Part shown: positions 36,964-45,616 of the stretch, one piece after another
Position numbering within the stretch: position 1 is the first letter of the stretch
How the letters are laid out: each line of letters opens with the position of its first letter
Assembly (NCBI GenBank): GCA_021156085.1
Contig: JAJNBC010000004.1
Coordinates: forward strand, 57,991 to 121,990
Length of the DNA stretch: 64,000 bases
DNA from: Gammaproteobacteria bacterium
GTDB lineage: Bacteria; Pseudomonadota; Gammaproteobacteria; DSM-16500
Direction: 5' to 3'
The notes under the pieces: generated by a model
What the model was told of the DNA's origin: nothing
The model's database searches: none
The model's input: the letters and a program-made list of their open reading frames with translations, nothing else
Translations under genes and position numbers: made by a program

Positions 36964-39141
36964 ATGTTTGATGCTGACCGCCCTATTCAGAAAAGTGAGC
37001 AAGATCGACTTGGGAGGACGGTGTTTGCTAAATCGTTGGCACGGTGTATTCTCGATCATAAAAATACAGAAAGTTTAGTTATCGGGCTGAATGGAAAAGG
37101 GGGAAATGGTAAGACGTCTGTGATTAATTTGGTGCTTGAAGAATTACATTTTGCATCAAGTAATATGTTTGATGATGAAAAACCTATTATTTTAAATTTT
37201 AGCCCGTGGAGTTATTCAGGTCAGAATCAATTAGTCTATAGTTTTTTCCGCCGTCTTTCTTCAGAAATGCGGCAGGCTAGTTATTTTGAAAATGCAGAAA
37301 AAATAATTTATTTGCTAGAGCTGTATGTTTCTTTCTTTACTCATAAACCTGTTCCATTTATTTTACGCCCCCAGCCTGCTTGGTGGCTGCGTTTTTTAAA
37401 TCATCAGCGTACTAGCGAAGAAACCTATGGTTGGGAGTCAGGGCGTGATTTAACGATGATTAAATCGGATTTAAATGAATTGCTTAAACACCAAAAACAT
37501 AAAATTATTATTTTTATAGATAATATCTCTCGGTTGCTTGATAATGAAATAAATCAAATTTTCCAAATAGTCAAGTCGATGGGTGATTATGCAAATACCC
37601 TCTATGTACTGGCTCTCGACAATGAGCATGTAGTAGGAGCAATGAACCGATTACATGGCGTGGGCGGTGCCGAATACGTAGAAAAATTGATTCAATTGCC
37701 ATTTCAAATTCCAGAAATTTCTAAACAAGATTTAGAAATGATTTTACTAGATCGCTTAAAAAAACTGCTTTTTATGATGCCTGAAGACGGCTGGGATAGT
37801 GGTTACTGGGCAGATATTTATTATTCTACTATTAAACATTTCTTTAAAAATAGTCGTGATATTACTCGTTATGTCAATACGTTAAGTTTTGGTTTTTCTT
37901 GGGTAAAAAAATTAGTTAATCCTGTGGATTTTTTCGCAATCACAGCAATCGAAGTATTTGAGCCTCATGTTTACCAAGGCGTGAGAGATAACAAAGATTT
38001 ATTTACAGATTTAGTCGAAAATGTCTATGATTTTGACGCGGAAAAACTAGCAGAAGATAAACGACGTTGTGATGAAATTTTAAATCGCTCTGAAAATTTA
38101 CCGCGTGATCTATTACAGCAACTGCTCATTCGTTTGTTTCCGAGATTGCGGAGCATGTATGAGGCAAAAATAGCATTTTATCATTCTGAAGCATTAGCAC
38201 GAAAAAATAAACGCATTTGCACTCTTGATGCTTTTGATCTTTATTTCCGTCTCTCTATTCTAAGTGGTACCATTTCTGCTGCGGAAATGGAGGTTATTCT
38301 TTCTTTGGCGTCGGATGAAGAGGGATTTGCGCTTGCCTTAGTACGTCTTAATAAAGATGAACGCATTCCTCCTTTCCTGGATTTATTAGATAGTTCGGCA
38401 ACGTATAAAATTCCTATAAAAGATGTACCGAATGTCATTAGTGCGTTGATAGACAGTGCAGATCTTTTCCCTGAGGGCGATCAAAGTGGTCTGGGCTGTA
38501 ATACAGCCATGCGCATTCATCGTATTTTCCATCAATTGTTCCGACGTTTAGCACATAGCGAAGAACGCTTTAAGGTGTTGAGTAACGCGATCAAAAAGGC
38601 TAATAATAGTTTATATAGCATTGTCTATGAGATAAAAGAACAAGATAAAGAGCATTTGGAAAATGAAAATACTTATATTCCGTTAGACCAGCGGGACTTT
38701 TTACCACATCAATTAAATGAATTGAAAAAATTAGCTGTTATGAAAATAATCTCCTGGGTTGATATGGGAAGGCTAGCAGAACATCCTAAATTTTTGCTTT
38801 TGTTATATGCTTGGAAAGAATGGGGTGGCGAAGAGCACTGTAAGCAGTATGTGGCAACCCTTATAGAAGATGATCGGGGGCTGTTAGCTTTTTTATGTGC
38901 GGCATTAAGTGAACCTATAGAGTGGACCATGTCGAAGTTGACCCCTAATCCAGGGTGGAGAAATTATTTAAAAAATATTGAGGATTTTATTTCGAGTGAG
39001 ACTTTAGTGTCTCCTGCAAAACAATTATTTGAGGCGGTTTCTTTTGATAAGCTTCGCGAAAAAGAGCAGATAGCGATATTAATTTTTCTTGATTTAGTGA
39101 AGCCAGATACAATAAAGATCATTCCAAAAACCACATTTTAA
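36964..39141 (+). CDS. KAP-family P-loop NTPase
   Basis: This 725-residue protein has the KAP fold: Walker A GKGGNGKTS (residues 44-52), an early FSPWSYSGQNQLVYSFF segment typical of the family (FxPWxxxGxxxL), and a Walker B-like KIIIFIDNISRL near residue 180. KAP NTPases usually carry membrane helices between Walker A and B; here I see no convincing one (SFFTHKPVPFILRPQPAWW is only weakly hydrophobic). The C-terminal ~450 residues are helical and not assignable. Known KAP proteins act at membranes, and some occur in plasmid or phage-defence contexts; none of those neighbours is present. AAGGAG precedes the ATG. Confidence 0.82.
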   Translation: MFDADRPIQKSEQDRLGRTVFAKSLARCILDHKNTESLVIGLNGKGGNGKTSVINLVLEELHFASSNMFDDEKPIILNFSPWSYSGQNQLVYSFFRRLSSEMRQASYFENAEKIIYLLELYVSFFTHKPVPFILRPQPAWWLRFLNHQRTSEETYGWESGRDLTMIKSDLNELLKHQKHKIIIFIDNISRLLDNEINQIFQIVKSMGDYANTLYVLALDNEHVVGAMNRLHGVGGAEYVEKLIQLPFQIPEISKQDLEMILLDRLKKLLFMMPEDGWDSGYWADIYYSTIKHFFKNSRDITRYVNTLSFGFSWVKKLVNPVDFFAITAIEVFEPHVYQGVRDNKDLFTDLVENVYDFDAEKLAEDKRRCDEILNRSENLPRDLLQQLLIRLFPRLRSMYEAKIAFYHSEALARKNKRICTLDAFDLYFRLSILSGTISAAEMEVILSLASDEEGFALALVRLNKDERIPPFLDLLDSSATYKIPIKDVPNVISALIDSADLFPEGDQSGLGCNTAMRIHRIFHQLFRRLAHSEERFKVLSNAIKKANNSLYSIVYEIKEQDKEHLENENTYIPLDQRDFLPHQLNELKKLAVMKIISWVDMGRLAEHPKFLLLLYAWKEWGGEEHCKQYVATLIEDDRGLLAFLCAALSEPIEWTMSKLTPNPGWRNYLKNIEDFISSETLVSPAKQLFEAVSFDKLREKEQIAILIFLDLVKPDTIKIIPKTTF

Positions 39142-39146
39142 CCTTT

Positions 39147-40898
39147 TTAAACCGCTGCAACTAAGCTAAAATAAATTTTCGGCGTTCTACCTTGGCCTAT
39201 AATTGTTTCCGAAGCAATGCTTTTAGTAAGCACCTGAGTATACATGAGATTGCCTGATATCAATTTTGAAAGTGCAAAACGTGCGCCGAACCCTGTGGAG
39301 GTTGCGCTTTGTTTTTGTTTTACCCCGATGATATTTTGTATATTCCAAATAACCCCAGCATCATAATAAGCATAAAATTGCATGGTTTGTAAAATAAACC
39401 ATTGCGGTGCTGTGTCTATTCGAAATTCTAGCGTACCGGCGGCGCCCCGGTCGCCCAATATTTCTGCTGGATCATAGCCTCGACCTACCTGGCTTCCCCC
39501 AAATCCAAATTGTTCAGAGGAGAGCAGGGGGTTAAAAGAATATTGTAATTGAGCCAGGGTGTAGAAGGAAAGTCGTCCAGAGAGAGGTTGTATACGAGCG
39601 ATTTGTCCATTTATTTTAGTAAAGATACCATCTGCCCCAAAACGTGAAGTAGCAAGGGAATTGGGATTATTACTTGCACCCAAAATGTTAAGACCTTTTT
39701 CAATGTGTAGTAAAGCGGAATTTAGACCCTTGAAACGATCAGAGAAATTGACCGTTCCACCAAACCGGATAGGGCGTATATGATCGTTATATAATAGGAA
39801 GTTTTTATTAAATAGAGTAGATTTACTATCTAGATAAGTAAAACCTCCATCCAATGTGAGATCATAGGAGCGTGAACGGACAAGAGGGTATTGCATCGAA
39901 GCATAATATGTATTCGCTATGCCCTGAGTTTGTAACGGTCTTAGTGTTAATCCGGGTGTAGTTAAAGATTGATTGCCTCCTATTGTTCCTTGTAAGCCGT
40001 TGCTTCCTAAAGGTGTTTGGTAATTTAAATCAAAATAATGTAATTCTTTACCATGAGTAGCTGCAAGATAGGTTATATGCGTACTATCCCCAGAGCGGAA
40101 AATAGAATTAACACTTGCCGCAGCGGTGATCTGCAAAGGACCTATGTAGAGTGTTCCGTAATTATCATACGCAAAAGAAGCATTGACTGTTTTTTCTTCT
40201 ACAGCTAAGTTAAGGTCTGATGCGCCTATCTTCGATTTAGAAGGTTCCAATATGGCTTTTACTCGGACGCCAGGGATTTCATTTGCTAAACGTAAATACC
40301 TTTCCATGATGCTTATTTGAGTGGGGTGAGAATATGCAATTTTTTGACCATAAGTTAATAAAATAGAGCGTGCTCCTCGCGCTTTTCCAATAATATGTAC
40401 CTTATCAATATATCCTTCGATGATACGAATCTGAATAATGCCATTTGTAACATGTTGGGGGGGGATAATAGCGCGCGACAAAATATAACCCGTATTTCTA
40501 TAAAAATTAGTTAGGTTCTGCGCGATGTTTTGGAATTCTGTAATGCTTATTGTAGTGTTAAGCTTATTTTGATAAATAGGTAATAATTGGGCATTTGAAT
40601 AAACATGATTACCTTGAAGAATTATTTTAGTTAATTTAAATTTAATTTTTTCTGACTCAGGGCCTAGCCCCGTAGGTTTCTCGGAAGGCGCGGTAACTGG
40701 TTGGAGTGGGCGCATAGGGGGTTGATTTTGCGAAGGCAAATAATTTGTAGGAACACGCCCTGGCTCTACGCTGCCTGGTAAAGGTGAGATTGCAAAAGAA
40801 GTGTGATAAGTTACTATCGCTAAAAAAACAATAACTATGCTGAAATAATTTTTAATGAGTGAATGACATTTTTTCATTAAATAAAAAATCCTTTTCAT
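39147..40898 (-). CDS. Two-partner secretion transporter, ShlB/FhaC (TpsB) family
   Basis: TpsB proteins are outer-membrane beta-barrels that export a large TpsA partner. From the ATG at 40898 there are 583 residues; the ATG at 40877 is equally possible, while the extended 40982 start would bury the signal peptide. After the signal peptide (cleavage near SFA) comes a Pro-rich linker, a POTRA domain (IILQGNHVYSN through IIEGYIDKVHIIG), and a 16-strand barrel with the conserved VGRGYDPAEILGDRG motif of the plug loop. The last residue is Val instead of the usual Phe. No TpsA gene is adjacent. Confidence 0.88.
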   Translation of the reverse strand: MKRIFYLMKKCHSLIKNYFSIVIVFLAIVTYHTSFAISPLPGSVEPGRVPTNYLPSQNQPPMRPLQPVTAPSEKPTGLGPESEKIKFKLTKIILQGNHVYSNAQLLPIYQNKLNTTISITEFQNIAQNLTNFYRNTGYILSRAIIPPQHVTNGIIQIRIIEGYIDKVHIIGKARGARSILLTYGQKIAYSHPTQISIMERYLRLANEIPGVRVKAILEPSKSKIGASDLNLAVEEKTVNASFAYDNYGTLYIGPLQITAAASVNSIFRSGDSTHITYLAATHGKELHYFDLNYQTPLGSNGLQGTIGGNQSLTTPGLTLRPLQTQGIANTYYASMQYPLVRSRSYDLTLDGGFTYLDSKSTLFNKNFLLYNDHIRPIRFGGTVNFSDRFKGLNSALLHIEKGLNILGASNNPNSLATSRFGADGIFTKINGQIARIQPLSGRLSFYTLAQLQYSFNPLLSSEQFGFGGSQVGRGYDPAEILGDRGAAGTLEFRIDTAPQWFILQTMQFYAYYDAGVIWNIQNIIGVKQKQSATSTGFGARFALSKLISGNLMYTQVLTKSIASETIIGQGRTPKIYFSLVAAV

Positions 40899-41019
40899 TG
40901 TGTGCAATAATACTCTATTTAGAAGGCGGGTGTCTATTCGCTTTTCTCTTCCCGAGGAAAATTTTTTTCTCAGTTTTAACAATCACACAGGCTGTTTTCG
41001 CATTTTTTGCTGGTTAAAT

Positions 41020-41841
41020 TTAATAGATTCCAGAAAATATCCGCGTAGCTGCACCCCCTAAAAGGAGGGGAGAATTTTTTCCCCTCCATTCGACTAATAA
41101 ACTTCCATACGCAAGCTCTATGCTGACTTGGCGTTCTAATCCATGATTAAGAATACCCGCAACAACAGCTGCACAGGCATTGCTGCCACAGGCAAATGTT
41201 TCCCCTACCCCACGTTCGTAAGTGCGTAAACGAATTTTTTGTGAATTAATAATTTCCATAAAGCCTACATTTGTGCCTTTAGGAAAAGCCGGATGAAGAG
41301 AAATCTTGGAACCTATTTCTGCAACGGATGCCTCTTTTACAGCGGGTACGTGCAAAATTGCATGCGGATTACCCATTGAAAGGACAGTGAATTGTAAAGG
41401 AGGTACTTCAGGATGTATTGAGAGCTCGTAATGGGCAGCAATTTTTTTAGTTATAAATGGAATTTTCTCTGGTTCAAAACAAGGTATTCCCATGTTGACT
41501 TCAATATGGTTATAGCTATGAATAATAACATTCACGATACCTGATAGGGTTTCTAAAGTAAGTGATTTTTTTTTTGTAAACTGTTCTTCTTGCACGAAAC
41601 GTGCTACACATCTCATGCCATTACCACATTGTTCTGCTTCGCTCCCATCGGCATTAAAAATGCGACATGCGAAATCAGCATGCGATGAGGAAGTTATAAA
41701 TAATAATTGATCAAATCCAATACCTCGATGTCGGTCAGAAAGCAAAGAAATGGGAATATTTTTGATATCGATTGTCTGATGAATAGCCTCTATAATCATA
41801 AAATCATTGCCGAGATCCTGCATTTTACAAAATTTCAACAT
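41020..41841 (-). CDS. dapF: Diaminopimelate epimerase
   Basis: DapF interconverts LL- and meso-diaminopimelate for lysine and peptidoglycan. The ATG at 41841 gives 273 residues starting FCKMQDLGNDFMII, the conserved opening; an in-frame start at 41913 adds 24 unrelated residues. Both active-site cysteines are present, in EQCGNGMRCVARF and TFACGSNACAA. It lies on the minus strand between pgi and the TpsB gene. Confidence 0.96.
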   Translation of the reverse strand: MLKFCKMQDLGNDFMIIEAIHQTIDIKNIPISLLSDRHRGIGFDQLLFITSSSHADFACRIFNADGSEAEQCGNGMRCVARFVQEEQFTKKKSLTLETLSGIVNVIIHSYNHIEVNMGIPCFEPEKIPFITKKIAAHYELSIHPEVPPLQFTVLSMGNPHAILHVPAVKEASVAEIGSKISLHPAFPKGTNVGFMEIINSQKIRLRTYERGVGETFACGSNACAAVVAGILNHGLERQVSIELAYGSLLVEWRGKNSPLLLGGAATRIFSGIY

Positions 41842-41970
41842 GACTTTATTTTCCCGAAGGAGATGTAGTATTTGAGTTAGAGGGGGGTAAATATAAATGG
41901 CCAGATTGGCCACAGCTTGTGAATATGCAACAGAGAGTGAGCCAAACTAAGCTAGAGATAAAATAATTTC

Positions 41971-43614
41971 TCATACGTTTTTCCTTAGAGTTCTATAATG
42001 CTGTATAAGTCCTGCGGTAGAAGAATCATGAAGTATATTATCTTGTGCATTCAAAGCGGCCAGAATGGGAGGAAGTAAATTTTTTCCTAATTCAACTCCC
42101 CATTGATCAAATGAATTGATGTCCCAGATAGCCCCTTGGACAAATGTTTTATGCTCGTATAAGGCTATTAGTGCACCCAGATTACGGGGGGTCAGGCGAT
42201 TAATAAATAAAAAATTGCTTGGTCTATTGCCGGGAATAACTTTATGTTTTGCAAGTTGCTTGCGTTCCTCTAGGGTATTATTTTCAAGTGGTATTTCTGC
42301 TAATGCTTCAGCGTAAGATTTGCCTTGCATCAATGCTTTAGCTTGACTTAGTCCACTACTTACTAAGATAGCATGATGATGATCTAGTTCATTGTTTCTT
42401 TTCCCTGTTAAAATAAAGTCGACAGGAATTAAATGATTTCCTTGGTGAAATAATTGATGAAATGCATGCTGTCCATTGCAACCTTGTTCCCCCAAAATAA
42501 CAGGGCCCGTTAGAAAACGAATTGTTTCACCGTATTGAGTGATGTTTTTTCCATTGCTTTCCATGTCCAATTGCTGAATATGAGATCGTAAGTAATTTAA
42601 GGGGTGGGAATAAGGAACAATAGCATGATGCGTTGTGCCAAAAAAATTAATATACCAAATCCCTAACAGCCCCATGAGTACAGGCATATTTTGAGTAAAT
42701 TCGGTATGCTGGAAGTGCTGATCCATGGAATGAGCGCCCGCCAGGAATTCCAAAAAATGATCCATGCCTATAAGTAATGCTAAAGGTAAGCCTATTGCTG
42801 ACCAAATTGAATAGCGTCCTCCTACCCAATCCCATATATCAAATATATTCTCTTTAGGAATGCCAAAAGTCATTGCTTTTTCAGTGGCACCAGTAATGGC
42901 AATAAAATGCGGTGCTATATTTTGAGTGTTGAGTTGAGTTTGCAGCCAGTGACGCAGCGTTTCAGCATTTGTTATCGTTTCTAAGGTGGAGAAGGATTTA
43001 GAGGAAATAATAAATAAAGTAGATTCTGGATTAATTTCTTTTAATACGGCGTTTAGATGAGCACTGTCGATATTAGAAATGAAATGGCAGCATAACTCTT
43101 CTTTAGCGAAATCAGCAAGGGCAGATACCGTCATGAGCGGACCTAAATGAGAGCCTCCAATGCCAATATTTACAATATCTCGTATGGGTTTACCAGTTAC
43201 CCCTCGCCAAGTTGCATTATGAACTTTCTCAATAAATTCACCCATTTTTTTTAAGGTAGCGTGGATGGTGGGCATGATATTTTGCCCATTAACATAGATA
43301 GATTGTTTCTCTGGAGCACGTAAGGCCACATGGAGCGCGGGTCGTTTCTCGGTGCTATTTATTGCTTCTCCAGAAAATAAGGCATTGATTTTCTTGGGTA
43401 AATGAGTTGCCGTGGCGAGCTGGCTTAATAAGTTGAGTGTCTCTGTGGTGATCCTATTTTTTGAATAATCTAAAAAAATTTCCTCTAGCGTTAAAGAAAA
43501 ACGCGAGAAACGCTGAGGATCTTGATTAAACCAGTCTTGCATATGGAAAGAAGCAATGGTCTTTTGATGGGCTTGCAGTGCTTGCCATTCTACTCGTTTT
43601 GTTAATGTGTTCAT
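41971..43614 (-). CDS. pgi: Glucose-6-phosphate isomerase
   Basis: Pgi links glucose 6-phosphate and fructose 6-phosphate, and here also supplies GlmS with fructose 6-phosphate. Its 547 residues match the family. Signatures are NIGIGGSHLGPLM, DWVGGRYSIWSAIGLP and GEQGCNGQHAFHQLFHQG, plus the C-terminal SFDQWGVELGK. Its promoter region is shared with the divergent zapB-like gene. Confidence 0.97.
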   Translation of the reverse strand: MNTLTKRVEWQALQAHQKTIASFHMQDWFNQDPQRFSRFSLTLEEIFLDYSKNRITTETLNLLSQLATATHLPKKINALFSGEAINSTEKRPALHVALRAPEKQSIYVNGQNIMPTIHATLKKMGEFIEKVHNATWRGVTGKPIRDIVNIGIGGSHLGPLMTVSALADFAKEELCCHFISNIDSAHLNAVLKEINPESTLFIISSKSFSTLETITNAETLRHWLQTQLNTQNIAPHFIAITGATEKAMTFGIPKENIFDIWDWVGGRYSIWSAIGLPLALLIGMDHFLEFLAGAHSMDQHFQHTEFTQNMPVLMGLLGIWYINFFGTTHHAIVPYSHPLNYLRSHIQQLDMESNGKNITQYGETIRFLTGPVILGEQGCNGQHAFHQLFHQGNHLIPVDFILTGKRNNELDHHHAILVSSGLSQAKALMQGKSYAEALAEIPLENNTLEERKQLAKHKVIPGNRPSNFLFINRLTPRNLGALIALYEHKTFVQGAIWDINSFDQWGVELGKNLLPPILAALNAQDNILHDSSTAGLIQHYRTLRKNV

Positions 43615-43660
43615 GGATATTTAGTGGCTTAGGGCGTCTAAAACTAGAGACAAAGGGGGT

Positions 43661-43710
43661 AGGATACCTGATTTTAGATATTGCATCAACGAGCTTAACA
43701 AGAGTAATAT
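43661..43710. promoter_or_regulatory. Overlapping divergent promoters, pgi and zapB-like/zapA
   Basis: On the plus strand TTGCAT (43681-43686) and TAATAT (43705-43710) are 18 bases apart, 36 bases before the zapB-like start. On the minus strand TTGATG (43684-43689) and TATCCT (43661-43666) are 17 bases apart, 47 bases before pgi. The -35 elements share bases 43684-43686, so polymerases at the two promoters should exclude each other. Confidence 0.5.
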
Positions 43711-43745
43711 GATCACATTTAAGCAAACTAGAAAGGGTTTTTATC

Positions 43746-43934
43746 ATGGAAGAGCTATTTCAGCATCTGGAGCAGCGTATTCACAAGCTGGTGCAAAAAT
43801 TTGAGCACGAGCAGAGTCAGGGTAAGCAGTCATTAGCTGATGAGAAAGAGCGACTTTTAAGGAAACACCAGGGTGTAGTTACCCAAATTGAAAACATGAT
43901 TGCACGTCTTAAAGCGCTAGAGAGGTTGCAATAA
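43746..43934 (+). CDS. Small coiled-coil cell division protein, ZapB-like
   Basis: This 62-residue protein is one long charged heptad helix with the start MEELFQHLEQRIHKLVQKFE. Its size and position directly before zapA match the small TIGR02449-type protein found in many gammaproteobacteria, generally regarded as ZapB-like. A role at the division ring with ZapA is inferred from position. The stop overlaps zapA by one base (TAATG). Confidence 0.8.
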   Translation: MEELFQHLEQRIHKLVQKFEHEQSQGKQSLADEKERLLRKHQGVVTQIENMIARLKALERLQ

Positions 43935-44254
43935 TGAATAATATGATAGAGACTGCCATTGAAATTATGGGTAAAACATATCAAATTAGCTGTCCTGAGT
44001 CAGAAATAAATTCTTTGCACTGTGCAGCTCAATATCTTGAGGAAAAAATGCGACTTATGCGTGAATCAGGTGTTTTGAGTTTTGATCGGATTGCTATGAT
44101 TACTGCCTTGAATATCACGCACCAATTGTTGCTGTTGGAGCAGAAAAAAAATGAGCGTACTCTAATGATCAACCAGCGTTTAACAGAGTTAAAAAATAAA
44201 ATAGATAATGCATTAGCCCTCTCTATACCTAGGGAGTTACAATCTGCAGACTAA
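43934..44254 (+). CDS. zapA: Cell division protein ZapA
   Basis: ZapA binds FtsZ and bundles filaments at the division site. The 106-residue sequence has the usual order: a short N-terminal beta domain (ETAIEIMGKTYQISCP), the conserved helix LHCAAQYLEEKMRLMRE, then DRIAMITALNITHQLL and a C-terminal coiled coil. It is coupled to the zapB-like gene upstream and runs directly into ygfA downstream, leaving no room for the 6S RNA gene that often lies here. Confidence 0.92.
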   Translation: MNNMIETAIEIMGKTYQISCPESEINSLHCAAQYLEEKMRLMRESGVLSFDRIAMITALNITHQLLLLEQKKNERTLMINQRLTELKNKIDNALALSIPRELQSAD

Positions 44255-44831
44255 AGATGAAATTCGAAAAGCTCTGTTGGTTAAGCGTCGGTCCGTTACA
44301 GAAGCGCAGAAAAAAGCAGCAGGACAAGCAGCAAAAAAATTGTTAATTGCTCACCCCTTATTTCAGCGAAGCCAGCACGTGGCGTGTTATTTTGGCCAAC
44401 AAGATGAATTTGATTGTAATCCTATTATCCAAGAAATCTGGCGGCTAGAGAAAAAATGTTATTTACCTGCGTTATCAACTCAAGAAAAATGCTTGGATTT
44501 TATTGTTTATCAATCGGATGATCCTTTACGGTTAAATTTTTATAATATTCCTGAGCCAGAAAATAACGAGAAAATTGCGGCTGATAAGCTAAATTTAGTT
44601 ATTGTTCCTTTGATTGCATTTGATTTACAACTGCATCGGTTAGGAATGGGAGGGGGATATTATGATCGTACCTTTGCTTTTAAACAGAAAGGGAAAACAT
44701 ATAATGATAAGCCTTATTTGCTTGGACTCGGCTATGAATTGCAGCATGTAAGTGTATTACCAACCGATCCTTGGGACGTTTTATTAGATGGGATATTAAC
44801 TGAAGAAAAATTGTTGGGTGGTGAAAGATGA
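44244..44831 (+). CDS. ygfA: 5-formyltetrahydrofolate cyclo-ligase, probable CTG start
   Basis: YgfA turns 5-formyl-THF into 5,10-methenyl-THF. The conserved C-terminal motif LGMGGGYYDRTFAF is present. No ATG or GTG exists in frame upstream of the conserved core. A TTG at 44277 would start inside the first helix (VKRRSVTEAQ), cutting off the normally conserved residues before it. A CTG at 44244 has AGGGAG seven bases upstream and yields 195 residues starting LQTKDEIRKALLVKRR, the expected family length. I therefore propose CTG; ATT at 44262 and TTG at 44277 are alternatives. It overlaps zapA by 11 bases. Confidence 0.85.
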   Translation: MQTKDEIRKALLVKRRSVTEAQKKAAGQAAKKLLIAHPLFQRSQHVACYFGQQDEFDCNPIIQEIWRLEKKCYLPALSTQEKCLDFIVYQSDDPLRLNFYNIPEPENNEKIAADKLNLVIVPLIAFDLQLHRLGMGGGYYDRTFAFKQKGKTYNDKPYLLGLGYELQHVSVLPTDPWDVLLDGILTEEKLLGGER

Positions 44832-44846
44832 AAGGCAACTTCTCTG

Positions 44847-45566
44847 CTATCTTATAGCGCTGGCCGGCCCTCTTTCTTCTTTAGCGGGTGAAGAAGGTCC
44901 TACCATTCGTACTATTCTATCTACAAATGCTTCCCATTTTTCACCTAGTACAGAATCATTAAAATGGTTTTCGCAATAACTTTGAAAGTAGAGAGCAATT
45001 TGATGGGGTGTTTTGTGGGAAATATTCATACGAACTAGATCAATAAACCCCTGATTAGGCTCTAAAACTTCTGAACCTAGTATGCTTTGTGATTCAAATA
45101 AAGAGATAATATCTTCGTTTTCACGAAAATTACCGAGGGCGGTAAGCTTAGCTATTAATAATTCATCTTCATGACTTATCAGTGCCTTTGCTAATTCATA
45201 CATCTGCTCAAAACCCCTAAGATCAATAGGCAACCCTCTATACACATTCCCAACTGTAGTGAGCTTTTCAATAACACTTACTTTTTCTATGTCAATAGGA
45301 TAAAGCTGCCCTTCATTTAAAGAAACTGTGGTTATGATATCTTGTAGGGCCGGGCTATTTTCTGCTTTGTTTTTCAGAGCATTATCTGTCGCAATTTTTT
45401 TACAACTCTGAGCTACGCTATCGAATAGAAAAAGGCCTACATTTGCAATAACATAAATTATACTGTTAGCAGGAGCTTGTTGAATAAAGAGAGGTAGTTC
45501 TTCTGCTCTACTGCTACAGCTATCCGTTTTTATTATATAATATTTTTTTCGGTGGTCTCTAAACAT
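44847..45566 (-). CDS. Orphan soluble protein, 239 aa
   Basis: I do not recognise a family. The protein has no signal peptide or membrane segment apart from a short hydrophobic stretch (SIIYVIANVGLFLFDSV, about 35-51), which looks more like a buried strand-helix. The rest is acidic and helical, and the last ~20 residues are Pro/Ser-rich and charged (GPSSPAKEERGPASAIR). It stands alone on the minus strand between ygfA and the Com1-like gene. The composition is similar to that of neighbours. Confidence 0.65.
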   Translation of the reverse strand: MFRDHRKKYYIIKTDSCSSRAEELPLFIQQAPANSIIYVIANVGLFLFDSVAQSCKKIATDNALKNKAENSPALQDIITTVSLNEGQLYPIDIEKVSVIEKLTTVGNVYRGLPIDLRGFEQMYELAKALISHEDELLIAKLTALGNFRENEDIISLFESQSILGSEVLEPNQGFIDLVRMNISHKTPHQIALYFQSYCENHFNDSVLGEKWEAFVDRIVRMVGPSSPAKEERGPASAIR

Positions 45567-45616
45567 AATGTTAATAGGAGCCTGAATAAATTATCTGAAA
45601 ATTGTGTCGGCCTTCG

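Noticed and set aside
36964..40898. KAP NTPase and TpsB transporter as a joint system
   Set aside because: They are convergent, of unrelated function, and simply abut at their 3' ends.
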